Below are positions 14,570 to 33,300 of a stretch of 37,500 nucleotides of DNA, piece by piece. The position numbers were made by a program, and so were the translations under genes. The stretch covers positions 14,507,806-14,545,305 of the forward strand of contig NC_135567.1 of assembly GCF_964340395.1 (NCBI RefSeq). The letters run 5' to 3'. The DNA is from Glandiceps talaboti (Eukaryota > Hemichordata > Enteropneusta > Spengelidae). Each line of letters begins with the position of its first letter. The first letter of the stretch is position 1. Below the pieces are notes generated by a model that had not been told where the DNA came from, did no database searches, and saw nothing but the letters and a program-made list of their open reading frames with translations.

Positions 14570-16753
14570 CAGAGGAGGCTGGAAGGGGTGCAGAGCATGA
14601 TGGGTAAAAATAACTGCGAAAGCTCATTACGCAGTGAGCCTCCATCGTGTACGCTTGTGAACGTACGTTTACAATGGTGGCTGGCTCAGTGGTCACCAGC
14701 CGTACGCGTAGTTTGGGGCATCAACTCGCCGTAACTTTCACAATAATTCATCATATTGGATACTATGAAAGTGAACATTTCGACTGATATTTCTCCCTCC
14801 GTGCTAGTAGAATCGATTTTGGAATTATTGATAGGAATACTGTGATTTTTCGTGAAGAATACTTGACCCCGCCAAGGTCGAAAATTTCGGTCCGGTTTTT
14901 CGCCCGTTTGTAGTTCCGCACAAAATTTACAAAATTTTGCAAAAGAGATGGATTCTTGTGTACTTTTAAATGGCTATAGTTAGAAATAGACAAGGTCTAC
15001 TCAAGATTTGCGGTAGAAAGTGGGTGACCCGCCCCGGAATCGAAGGTGACCTCCATTGACAAGTGATGTGACGTGACAATGCAAACAGGCGAGCTTCTCA
15101 CAACTTGCTCAACTACTACTGTAATTTAAATCACCGTGCACACCCAATTTCATCATTGACCCTACACGAAAGGGTATATGATGCATGTTTGAGATATTTT
15201 CAAGTAACATGTAACTTGCAAATTCGATATCACCCTGCAATCGTGTGTAATAGTGACACCAGAATGAAGGCAACTCGGGTAAGCAGGTCGTATTTTTGAG
15301 TGCAGTGTCCCAAGTACAGCTCCTCAACTTTATTCAGTCTAGCTGACTAAAACGTTAGATGTCTACCTTCCAAAATACAAACATTTGCTAAAAAAAATAA
15401 AAAAAATAAATAAATAAATAAATAAATAAATAAATACAACTACAACAAGACTTTGGCCTTTGTATTATAAAGTTATATATCGCCACACATTGTGTGAGTC
15501 TCTCAGTTTCGCATATTTTAATCCGACATGGTTTTGCTCGTCTGGCAACATACATGTAGCAAAATGTGCTCAGGCTACGCAAATTGTGGTAATGTATGAT
15601 GAGTATTTTCGATCATATAAGCATTGCGAAATATTATATAACTAGCAAGGTAGATGTAATATATGTAATTTTGAGCTGGAATGGCGAGATTTGATATTTT
15701 GAGTGACTGGCATGAAAGCCATGTGAAGAGGAAAATATTCACTATGTATGTGAATCGGTAATACGAGTGCTTTCTGAACATACTAAAGCTTTGACATAAA
15801 ATAGGCCTTGGAGGTCTCAATTGTTTATCATACAAATTTGTAATACATGACGTTGTTGTACATCAATTTTTTTAACAATTAGTTTGTAAGATGTAAGCTA
15901 AATTATTTCTTTAGCTATCATCAGGGGGTAGGAAAGGGGTTTACGTTAAATTACATTCAGGTCTTTTTCTCACAAGCAAGACACATTTATAGAAGGCAAC
16001 ACAGAGATGGTTTAATACGAGACGAAATGTAACAACTAACATGAAGAACAGAAGAAAGTCCAGATTTGGCACAGCAAATCGACTAGCGATAGCGACGAAT
16101 CTGAAAATAAACAGGAAAATGTCTTGATAAGAGTGAAAAGGACAAAATGTTAAGGATACAAGAGGAAATGCTGACAATTGGATTAGTGTTATGTGTAACG
16201 ATCAATGCACGACACGAGAGTGTCAATAAATACGTCCGGCCAGCAAGTGTAGGACAGCCGTCAATAGCCAAGCCACTTTGCGTGTTATATGCACGCACAA
16301 TGGGTCGCCATCTTGAAAACATCGAAATTCAACAAAAAGTAGTGACAATTTACGCACATTATAAAGTGGGGTATTGGGAAGATCCCTGCAGAACCATGAA
16401 ATTCATGACGGTAATTAATAGAAAAGTGACAAAAGCATACATAGAAACATAATTTTGTGTTAAAACGACCCAGGTGAAAACCCCGGAAATGTAGATATCG
16501 ATAACATTGACTTGTCGAGTACCAAAGTTTGTGTTCGTTTTAGATACACTAAACATACTGAAAACACGATTTCCATGTTGCATGACACTTGTAATGGTCA
16601 TTTTAAAAAATAGTGATCGTCTGAACGAAAGACTAATGACGCAAATGGGAATAAAACGGTTAAAAGAATGAGGTACTCACCGAGGTCATCAGCGTATGCT
16701 CTATCGCGAAACGGTCACATGGGTGTCACGTGAGACCCTTCCAGCCTCCTCTG
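14570..16753. mobile_element. hAT-like DNA transposon, non-autonomous, 2184 bp
   Basis: The left end CAGAGGAGGCTGGAAGGG (14570-14587) is the perfect reverse complement of 16736-16753. The element is flanked by the direct repeat ATTATACC (14562-14569 and 16754-16761). An 8-bp duplication with CAGAG-type termini fits the hAT superfamily. I see no transposase-like reading frame inside, only short unrecognised frames and a CAAGATGGCGAC motif on the minus strand near 16304-16315, so it is probably a deletion derivative or carries unrelated sequence. Perfect termini suggest fairly recent insertion. Confidence 0.8.
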
Positions 16754-16838
16754 ATTATACCCTGAGAGACGCTGCTATGATTAGAGAACCTTAAAAGGTC
16801 AAAGGTCACAATTCCTCTTACGTATAAACAATATTGAG

Positions 16839-16922
16839 AACATAGCCAATCAAATTGTTTGCCAAGACTTTATTACCCAGAACATAGCCAATCAAATTGT
16901 TTGCCAAGACTTTATTACCCAG
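16839..16922. repeat. Perfect 42-bp tandem duplication
   Basis: The unit beginning AACATAGCCAATCAAATTG and ending TTTATTACCCAG occurs twice without a visible mismatch. Each copy has a CCAAT box. Confidence 0.85.
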
Positions 16923-16988
16923 AATGCTTTGAAACGCTTTTACTAATATATTACAACTCAGAAGCAGTTATAAGTTTTTTATTTACAT

Positions 16989-17348
16989 TTTAAAGTGAAA
17001 ATAATGATGACAAATCGATACTTATTTTGGATTTTTGTAATTTTTATGACAACTCTGCTATATTTTCCAACATGAAAAAAACAATATGAAACAGCATCGA
17101 TCAAAACCGTGTTTGTAACTCAGTAAATTCAAAAAAAGCTAAACAAAAATGTGTAAAAAGTTTGTTATTGTTCGTACAATGACAAATTAGATGTTTTGAA
17201 ACATTTTTCAATGTTTTGAGTTACAAATAATGATTTAGTATATGTTGGTTTACATTGTATTTTTTTATATGAAAACATAGAATTGTTTTATGAATTAAAA
17301 ATTCAAAATGAATATATACCCATTTGTTATCCATATGGTCACTTTAAA
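16989..17348. mobile_element. Long-palindrome MITE, copy 4, degenerate left end
   Basis: Right end CCATATGGTCACTTTAAA is intact; the left end TTTAAAGTG is followed by diverged sequence. The centre keeps TTTGTTATTGTTCGTACAAT. It is the oldest-looking copy of the family in this window. Confidence 0.6.
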
Positions 17349-17939
17349 GCAAACTTTACGGCACTACTTTTTTTATCAAATACCTAGTAGTTTGTGCAAA
17401 GTAATGCCAATCCTAGAAATAAGGAAACACTCTTGTGATTTTTTTTATCAATGCGTATAAAACGAAAACATTATTGTCCATGACTGAAGCAAAATTGTAT
17501 AGAATGCCAAGACTAGAAGTCAAGTATATAGCATAATATTGATATTTATGTAAATTCATTGTTTTAGACAAAATATTTCCTTATATTAAATCAAAAGAAA
17601 ATTCCTGTCACGTGACAGGTGGGATAGTTATGGTAATAAATGGGCGTCATGTCATCAGCGCCCTCAGTGTTGTGGAAAAGAGAGTTTATATTTAATAGTA
17701 CAATGAGAGAGAGATGAAATGGGTTACTTGTCAGGATTGCTTATTTGAAGTTAATCGGGGATTGTATTATCATGTTTTAAAAACTAAGAAATTGCCGATT
17801 TGTAGTGTTTTGTAAAATAACACAGGAAAAGTTTATCCATCCATTTATATTCTTTTACCCGATAACTATGTTTTAAAATTACTGTACATGTGACTCAGTA
17901 CTACTAGAAACCCAACTATAAAAACTAAAATAGATGTAA

Positions 17940-18265
17940 ATTATTCCTCTGGTGATTGAGTCTTTGGTTTACTGAGATAGACACAACCTAATATACAACG
18001 ATAAGTTATTGAATTATTATAGTTATTATTAGTTTGATTATAGTCTCAGTAGGGAGGCATCGCAGTTTTATTGACAGAGTTCCATGAACTTGCAGTATAC
18101 TGTTTTGGGACTTCCAATCTTTACACTATCTTGATCACAGGGTGATTAGAATCACACAACAGAGGAACTGCTATCGTCCACTTGTGTAATCTACCACATT
18201 GAAGAACAACAGATTTAGTTTGTGTCTATCTTAGTAAACCAAAGGCTGGATTACCAGTGTTGTAA
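17940..18265. mobile_element. Inverted-repeat element, uninterrupted copy
   Basis: Left CTGGTGATTGAGTCTTTGG and TTTACTGAGATAGACACAA; right TTGTGTCTATCTTAGTAAA and CCAAAGGCTGGATTACCAG, inverted. A second, interrupted copy follows at about 18350-18985 and a third, inverted, at 37190-37490. Confidence 0.55.
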
Positions 18266-18397
18266 AACTATCATTGCAACTTGTTGACAGACAGTGATGG
18301 AATCACTCATAGCAGGTTGGCGTCTCTGATAGCGTGTTGTCCTTCAGTGTCCACACATTCAACCTCATTCAGTATTTACACTATTTTGATAACTGAT

Positions 18398-18490
18398 AGT
18401 CTCGGTTACCCAGACTCTTGCCGTTGTGGGCTAAACCCCCCAGCAGGGTGTAGCCCCCTCAAAGGCGAGAGTATGGGTAACCGAGACTAT
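18398..18490. mobile_element. 93-bp foldback element with target duplication
   Basis: AGTCTCGGTTACCCAGACTC at the left and GAGTATGGGTAACCGAGACT at the right are inverted. ATAACTGAT occurs directly on both sides (18389-18397 and 18491-18499), so a duplication of 7-9 bp accompanied insertion. Further diverged copies lie at about 18563-18635 and 18846-18926. Confidence 0.6.
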
Positions 18491-18562
18491 ATAACTGATT
18501 ATAATCTCATAACCAGGGCACTGCTATCACCTATTTGTGTAATCTACCACATACAACAATAT

Positions 18563-18635
18563 AGTCTTGGTTACCCAGACTCTCACTGCTGGGGCTCTAC
18601 GAGACCACCCAGACGAGAGTCTTGGGAAACCACGT
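18563..18635. mobile_element. Small foldback element, copy 2, diverged
   Basis: ATAGTCTTGGTTACCCAGAC at the left and GAGAGTCTTGGGAAACCACG at the right; inverted but worn. Confidence 0.45.
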
Positions 18636-18845
18636 TTCAACTACCCTACCCGGTCACACAGTACATTTCTTCCTAGTCATAAAAAATGGGCTTACAAGGC
18701 CTGTTTGTTTGAATTTAGATGTATCACTCGCTTGAGAAGTGATAACTTGTCGTGAAAGTACCTAAATCATTTAGCCTACAATGTTGGACATGAAGTATTC
18801 CCAGCATGCACTGCTCTAATAGCTACTTCCTGCGTGGGCGACTTG

Positions 18846-18926
18846 GAATCTCGTTTCCCCAGCCTCTCAGTTGGGGAGGTCTCGTAGACAGTGCCCCAAT
18901 GATGAGAGTCTGGGTAACCGAGACTA
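18846..18926. mobile_element. Small foldback element, copy 3
   Basis: GAATCTCGTTTCCCCAGCCT at the left and GAGTCTGGGTAACCGAGACT at the right. The right arm is nearly identical to that of copy 1, the left arm diverged. Confidence 0.5.
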
Positions 18927-19469
18927 GCAACAATACACTAGTTTTAGGTTATGTCTATCTTAGTTTTGACGATAGCTTGTTTTCCACAGTAGTATCAAAC
19001 AATAACTATCAGAAAATAACCGAGAATGGTATAAATTTTTTTGATATGCTGAATGTAGTTACATTTATTCTCGAAAACGAAACTTTCCTTTTAGATTTTA
19101 GTCAAAAGTAGAATTTTTGGACAGCAAGAACAGAAGACTATCATGAAATAATTATGTAACCTTTCTTAAAATTCACGTAGATGGCGCTGTTCTCTTTACA
19201 ATCATGCACTAAATTTTAATCCGACAATTTGTAGTTCTGTTTCCATTTTTTTGTAATCATGTAAAAATTTGAAATACATTACTTCCTTTTTAAAACAAAA
19301 GAAAATATTAATGTAGATGCGTACCCCTATTCTTAAATGGAACGTGCTGGTTCTTTATTGGATATCAAAGGAACGAATCAAATTATGCTAGATTTAGGGG
19401 TGATATGTACTGTTGTGTTATACATCACATGTTGTATATGTCGAACGATGTATTGTGCCATTATTTGAA

Positions 19470-19650
19470 TACTAAATTATCAAATCAATATTAATGTGGT
19501 AATTACCATATCAATACATTAATTACCATATTTATGTTAATTAACATATTAATACTTTACCATATCAATATAATAATTACCATACTGATGTGGCAATTAT
19601 CACATTAACACATTAATTATCATATTAATGTGTTAATTAACATATTATTT
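19470..19650. repeat. AT-rich degenerate minisatellite, TTAATTACCATAT type
   Basis: Variants of ATTAATTACCATATCAATA and its complement recur roughly every 20 bp over 180 bp; self-complementary and able to form cruciforms. Confidence 0.65.
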
Positions 19651-19975
19651 TTAAAAGATGTACTTTATAGCCAAACCATGACACTATGTAAATGTATAAT
19701 AATTTTCTTAAATGTAAATAAAAGTAAATTCAATTCACAAAATTCTGTTTGATGAAAGTGTTTTCTTTATTTGATGAAAGTGTTTTCTTTATGCGTTCTT
19801 CGAAACAACTTGATTGAAATATTCATCGTTACTGGCACTCCACATTTTGGTAAGCAACAGTACTATGGGATGGGGTGGTACACAACACTCTCACAAACCA
19901 GAGCTGATATTCTACTGCGACACAGTGAAAAATCTTGATGGTGCATCTGGGACAGTGCCGTAAAAGAGGCAACAT

Positions 19976-20240
19976 ACAACATACAAGATACAACATTCAT
20001 ACCAGGCTATCAGCCAACTCTCACATCTGTACTACTACATGTACTACTACTACTACTACTACTACTACTAGTCTGTAAGATACAACATTTGTGCCACCTA
20101 TCAGCTACCACTCACGTCTAGTCTGTACTACAAGCTATGACATTCATGCCACACTATCGGCCAGCACTCATGTCTGTACTACTAGTCTGTAAGATATGAC
20201 ATTCATGCCATGTTCAGTATTAGCCAATTCTCAGCCTGAC
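19976..20240. repeat. Degenerate minisatellite with embedded (CTA)n
   Basis: Units contain ACATTCATGCCA, CTATCAGCCA, CTCATGTCTGTACTACTAG and TCTGTAAGATA. About four units of 55-80 bp, with (CTA)n at 20036-20070. Confidence 0.65.
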
Positions 20241-20707
20241 AGGGCTGAAAAACACAAGGTATCTTGCAGTCTAAAACATGTGCAACCCATGCCATTTTTA
20301 CTCAGCATGTGTTATCAGCATGGACATGTCTGGCAGAACTCTCTCATCTAGTGGTCTGCTCAGTTTTTTGTAGTGCATGATTGACAAACATATATTGACA
20401 AATATTGTACCCCCTACATTTACACAAAATAGGGCAAATTAACTCATTTCACATAAACATTTGATAAGGATTTATCAATAATGATTATTACTATGATAAT
20501 GAGGTAATGGAGATTTGAAAATTACATTTAAAAAAGCAGTGAATTGTTCACAAAGTTTTGGCAGGAAAATTCTGGGTAGTGAGCACATTAAAGGACATTC
20601 AAGTTGTCTAAATCATTGTGTTTGCTTGTATTAGTGTTAAAATTATATCAAAATGCTATAACTTTGGTCATGCTATTTTGGCGGTAAATGCTGTAGGCTG
20701 TCTATAA

Positions 20708-27822
<7,115 letters not shown>

Positions 27823-27980
27823 ATTAATTGCGTCAGCGACGGAATCCCTTCAACTGACAGATACTATTCCCTATACCCAGCCAAAAGTTAAACAAGGGCG
27901 CCACCAAAGACGGCTGTTTCAATCTACAGATATCTTGTCAATCTGTCAAGTCATTACGTCATCTGTTCATAGATTTAGAT

Positions 27981-28302
27981 ATTAAAGGGACATGAGCGCC
28001 ATATGTGAGAATTTTTCTGTTTTATTTTTGTAGAATTGCAAATGCTATTAGACTATCCGAATAACTGTTCTTGTAGCGGTGAGATCACTCGCAATGCAGT
28101 TAGGCAAAGAAAGTGAATGATTGAATGACATAATTTTTGGGTACACCCAAAAATTACCGTTGACATCAGAATCTTAGAGATATTTGAGATTTATTGTCAT
28201 TTCAATACACATATCAATATGATTATGATACTATACGAGTATTAGATTAGTCTTTTATTCATAGACAAAAAATGTCTCAAATCGCTTGTGTGTCCCTTTA
28301 AT
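27981..28302. mobile_element. MITE with ATTAAAGGGACA termini
   Basis: ATTAAAGGGACATGAGCG at the left; TGTGTGTCCCTTTAAT at the right is its imperfect inverse. About 322 bp, non-coding, in the upstream region of gene A, roughly 160 bp from its start codon. Confidence 0.55.
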
Positions 28303-29631
28303 GAATATCCCCGAGGACCGAGGACTCCATCAAGGACCCCGTACTGAGGACAACGTCTAAAAGTTCGATGAACTTTGCTCTGATGACATGGGTAACTGTT
28401 AATACATTGTTGGTGTGAACGAACTCTTATCCCGTCTTATCACTTAGTCTGATAAGTAATTGGTACTGTTAGATTGGTAATCTCGAGCTCCCGAGGGAAG
28501 GGAGGGGGTAACTAATATTTCTTCTATTTTAGTAGATGCTTCTAATGTTGCCAGAAAAATTGGACAGGCCAATAACAAGTACATTGAGCTACCCTAGTCA
28601 CATGACGCTAGGTTATGTACCTCTTATCTTGTTCAGCGAGAACACAGAAAATGCAGGATGGACAATTACAAGGGGGCTCAGAGAGGTTATGTATTGAATC
28701 ATAATGGCTAGTTACTTCTGGTCCAAAACCGCTTCTGCGCAGTGTCCAAACTATGCAATCTTTCGTTTTTCTGGTCACCAGAATATAGCAAATTGAGGAA
28801 CGAAATAGTTCTTAAGTTTTGTACTGATACCTGTGAAATGAAGCTTGATTTTTCCTATAATTATGAGTATTTCGCAATAGAAATTTCCTTAGCTGCTACT
28901 ATCCTGGAAAAAATTGTTGAGACTGTTTTGTAAAATATAACGACTTACTCATAATAGCGTACATCCAGAACAATTTTGAATAAATTGTGGATAAACAAAT
29001 TTGTGTAGCTGTACACATAGTATAGTGCAATATATATCCAATCAAATTGATTTTTAGGTCCGCACTCAAAATTCAGCGCACAAATGAATCACAACTTCGA
29101 CCTGTTTCTGTATTACTTATAAATAAATTCGACCTCTAATTAACATAACAATGTGTAATTATTGGTATTTGAATAATTTTAAGTGAATATATTGTTGGTT
29201 TTCTGATCAAAAATTAATACTCCTGTTACAGCTAGTGTAGCTTTAATAGTTAACATTGCCTCGTTATGAATCTTTATGCAAATTTTTATACTTCATGCAA
29301 ATTCTTGCAGATCAAGCCAAGTTATGTAAGGTTTATGCAAATTAGATAGCATTGGGGCGGGTGAAGGAATGAAGCAAAGGAACGGGTGTCCGAAATATTA
29401 AAAATATATTTCTTTAATAATGGCAGATTCAACAGGCTAAAACTTAGCCCAATTACAAAACAGAACAATTAGACCATATCTCCTAACATGTAACTTTGTT
29501 TGTTTGTTGACATACAGTATTTGTTTACTCCCAATAAATCTTGATAGAATGCAAAATGTTAGGGAAAACAAACATTTTCAAAACTTTTGGCGGGAAAATA
29601 TCTGGTAGTGAGCGGCACTACTGAGTTTGTA

Positions 29632-29823
29632 CATGTATGTATGTATGTATGTATGTATGTATGTATGTATGTATGTATGTATGTGTGTGTGCATGTGTGT
29701 ATGTGTTTATGTATGTGTGCGTGTGTGTATGTATGTATGTATGTATGTACGTATGTATGTATGTATGTATGTATGTATGTATGTATGTATGTATGTATGT
29801 ATTTATGTATGTATATATGTATG

Positions 29824-29857
<34 letters not shown>

Positions 29858-29920
29858 TGTATGTATGTATGTATTTATGTATGTGTGTGTATGTGTTTAT
29901 GTATGTGTGCGTGTGTGTGG
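29632..29920. repeat. (TGTA)n microsatellite between genes A and B
   Basis: ATGT tetranucleotides for nearly 290 bp with TGTG and TATA interruptions; two halves share GTATGTGTTTATGTATGTG. Confidence 0.95.
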
Positions 29921-30229
29921 TATTTTAGCTACATATAAAAAATAGCTTGTTGTATTCTAATTACTGAAGCATATTTAACCATCATTTGCTATTGAAAGAA
30001 CGCAATCCTGGTATTCTTGCATAATTATAATATGTAAATGATTTGATGACGTCATATTGTATACTGAGTGAGACCCTCTAACTACGTATACGCTATTAGC
30101 AGTGTGAAGGCATGAATGGACATCCTTGTACTAAGGATAGTTGAATCAAAGTTTTGAATCAAGTTTTTTCACCCGAATAAAAATGTTTATAATGTCAGCG
30201 TGTGCCACTTTAAACTACGTTGCCTACAA

Positions 30230-30398
30230 TCACTGTCTAGGCTTAAGATTCACGTGTAATCCGTGTTCAGCTCTCATCACGATGGCGTTTAGACGTTTAA
30301 GAGGAACACTTTTGTCTACTGTCAGCTCAAATTTTCGCAGCGTAGAAGCAACCACAACCTTTATTTCATTCATGGCAAAATTTTGACCAATGCAGTTC
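30230..30398 (-). CDS. CYP4 gene B exon 9, heme thiolate and C terminus
   Basis: 169 nt, beginning [13 protein letters not shown] with the Cys ligand and ending NLKPRQ with TGA at 30232-30230. 41 of 55 residues match gene A. Confidence 0.96.
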
Positions 30399-33300
30399 CT
30401 GAAAGATAAAACAAACAAACAAACGAACAAAATAGCAAGTTTTGTCAAAGGTGTCAAATGAAGATAGTTCTATGACAAGACACTTTGCGAAGACTAAGAG
30501 ATTAGGGTATCTGTGATGTCATTTGTGATACCATCATAAGATGTTTTCCCATAAACCCTTGCAGGAAATCCCCAAAATGGCTGACCACGTGTCAAGTAAA
30601 GTGAAGTTTCCTGGCTAGATTTCAAAGTTAAGTAAGTTACTGGGGTGCTTTTGTATAACCCAAAATGATATTTAATTTGATATCAGTAGTCTAGTCTACT
30701 AAATAGACAATAATCAATACTAGTGTACTAAAGGTAGAAATGTCTGAATGGACTTTTCCTTTAAGTTGATAGCAGTAATCAATACAAGTGTACTAAAGGC
30801 AGAAATAATTCTGAATGGACTTTTACTTTAAGTTGATAGCAGTAATCAATACAAGTGTACTAAAGGTAGAAATAAGTCTGACTGGACTTTTACTTTAAGT
30901 TGATAGCAGTAATCAATACAAGTGTACTAAAGACAGAAATAAGTCTGACTGGACTTTTCCTTTAAGTTGATAGCAGTAATCAATACAAGTGTACTAAAGG
31001 TAGAAATAAGTCTGACTGGACTTTTACTTTAAGTTGATAGCAGTAATCAATACAAGTGTACTAAAGACAGAAATAAGTCTGACTGGACTTTTCCTTTAAG
31101 TTGATAGCAGTAATCAATACAAGTGTACTAAAGGTAGAAATAAGTCTGACTGGACTTTTACTTTAAGTTGATAGCAGTAATCAATACAAGTGTACTAAAG
31201 ACAGAAATAAGTCTGACTGGACTTTTCCTTTAAGTTGATAGCAGTAATCACTACAAGTGTACTAAAGGTAGAAATAAGTCTGACTGAACTTTTCCTTTAA
31301 GTTTAAGATGTACGAAATAAATTTGTACAAACCTTGGTCCAGCCGAGAACGGCACAAATGCGTATGGTGACCTTGATTGACAGTTTTCTGGAGTAAATCT
31401 CAGAGGGTTAAAAGACTCTGGATCGTCCCAAACAGCTGGGTTGGCATGGAGACCAATGGACACAACTCCCACCCATTCACCTAATAAGGAGTACGAAAGT
31501 ATATAAGGTTAAAGGTCATTCACTGTGTACCTATATGCAAAAGTGTAACTTTCAACTGGACTAATTTTACCGTGTAAACTACTTCACTCTTCTGCAGGGC
31601 AGAATGAAAGTAAGAAAGAGGAATTTATTATGAGGCAACATATGAAAGTTGATCAGTTGTGAAGGTTATAAGCAGTTGTTTAAATTTCCAAAGGTAGACT
31701 TGCTCAGATTTCACATTTAAAAAAAATTGTAATAATTGCAAACTGTCAATGTGGTCCAGTGAAGGCACACAGTCAGAGTGGCCAGGTGTCTGTACAGTCA
31801 AAATGGCACAGTGACTGTACACAGTCAACATGGCCAGGTGACTGCACACATTCAAAGTGTCCTGGTGTCTGTACTAAGTCAAAATGACCCGGTGACTGCA
31901 CACAGTGGGTAAGTTCTCCACTAACCTGCTGGGAGGGTGACATTCAAGTCCGGGAATTTCATTGGTTTAGACAGACGTCTTCCAATAAAGGGTACAGTGG
32001 GATTGAAACGAAGACTTTCCTTCATACACATCGTCAGGTATGTTAGTTTACTAATGTCATCCCTAAAAGATAATGGAGGGTTGACTTCAATCTGAAGCTA
32101 TAAAACCGTCTGTAAAGTTATGTTATGTTATGCTATGCTGTGTTGTGTTGTGTTGTGTTGTGTTGTGTTGTGTTGTGTTGTGTTGTGTTGTGTTGTGTCG
32201 TGTTGTGTTGTGCTTTGGTTTGCTGTGTTGTTTTATCTTGGTATTTACACGGTGTTCTAAGACAACTAAGACAAAGGAAAAAACGGTGTTTATCTTTATT
32301 TGTTATTCAAATAACTAAATTACGAACCATTCAATGGTGTCTCCATCCTTAGTGTCCAATATGGAATCAATCTCTTCTCGACATTTCTGTTGATGTTCAG
32401 GGTTTCGTGCCAGGTTATATAGACACCATGATATAGCACTGGCAGTCGTGTCATGACCTGCAAACATGAATGTATCAACTTGTTCTCGGATTTCTTCCTC
32501 TGTTAAACCTTTACCGTCTTCATCCTGAAATTACATAGTATATAAATTTTTACAGTGTTTCATCACCTTTGACTACATCTAATACATACGGTCACAATTC
32601 AGATGCATTATGGGATCTGCATAAGTCTTACAGCAAGTTGCAGCAAATGGTTTAACACTCCATTTTGCAGTTTGTGAGAGGTACACAGCTAGTTGCAGAC
32701 TTCTAGAAGCTGTTTTTTTGAGCTTCTGTCAAATTATTTAGATTCCAGCAAGTATTGCTCACAAGGGCACATTTGGTATATTGATCTCTATAGAGCCAAA
32801 AAAATACCCCGTACGGTTGCCCAACAGGGCATGTGTTTTCCTATAGGACAACAAAAATGCCCAATAGAGTAGCTCAACTAGACATACTTTGCCCTATAGG
32901 GCAATTGTGTGTCATCGATCATATAGTGTTATTTTGTAATTGTCGAGGTCAAATTTTTTATGACAACGCTGTGTAGGAGTTAGTGCTCTACTGTGAGTGT
33001 CACTGCATCAGCATCCACTCGATAGTTTATTAGTAATATGATAAACCGTATAGATTTACTTTGTGTCTATTGTAGTATAGTATGCCTATAGCTTGTGATT
33101 TCCGTTTCAATAATTCTATGCAAATCAATTTTATCCCAAGATTGTCATTGAAAATGGAAAATGCGTGTACCATAACATATGCAGATACCGGAAGTTACGT
33201 CAGTCAAATACTGACTTGTGGGTATATTGTATATAAATAGCTAGTTCAACTTACTCTAGCTTGAAGAAGAATATTCATAAAATCGATATATTTTGTCTTA

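Larger units (their letters stand above)
18350..18985. mobile_element. Second copy of the 17.9-kb element, interrupted by insertions
   Basis: TTTACACTATTTTGAT, CTGCTATCACC and TTGTGTAATCTACCACAT match the uninterrupted copy (18120-18207) in order, and GGTTATGTCTATCTTAG near 18950 matches its right end. Between these blocks lie at least two or three copies of the small GTCTCGGTTACCC foldback. Confidence 0.5.
19000..20707. other. Region downstream of gene A
   Basis: Gene A 3' UTR and intergenic DNA. Apart from the two minisatellites and a TAGATGGCGCT motif at 19178, nothing was recognised. Confidence 0.45.
27823..30229. other. Intergenic region between the P450 genes (gene A promoter, gene B 3' flank)
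   Basis: Holds the gene A upstream region (no TATA box close to the ATG), an ATTAAAGGGACA MITE, three ATGCAAAT octamers at 29276-29342 and the (TGTA)n array. No third gene copy or pseudogene was found. Confidence 0.5.

Noticed and set aside
16147-16452. 101-codon frame inside the hAT-like element, considered as a transposase fragment
   Set aside because: It lacks any recognisable hAT transposase motif, including the C-terminal dimerisation region.
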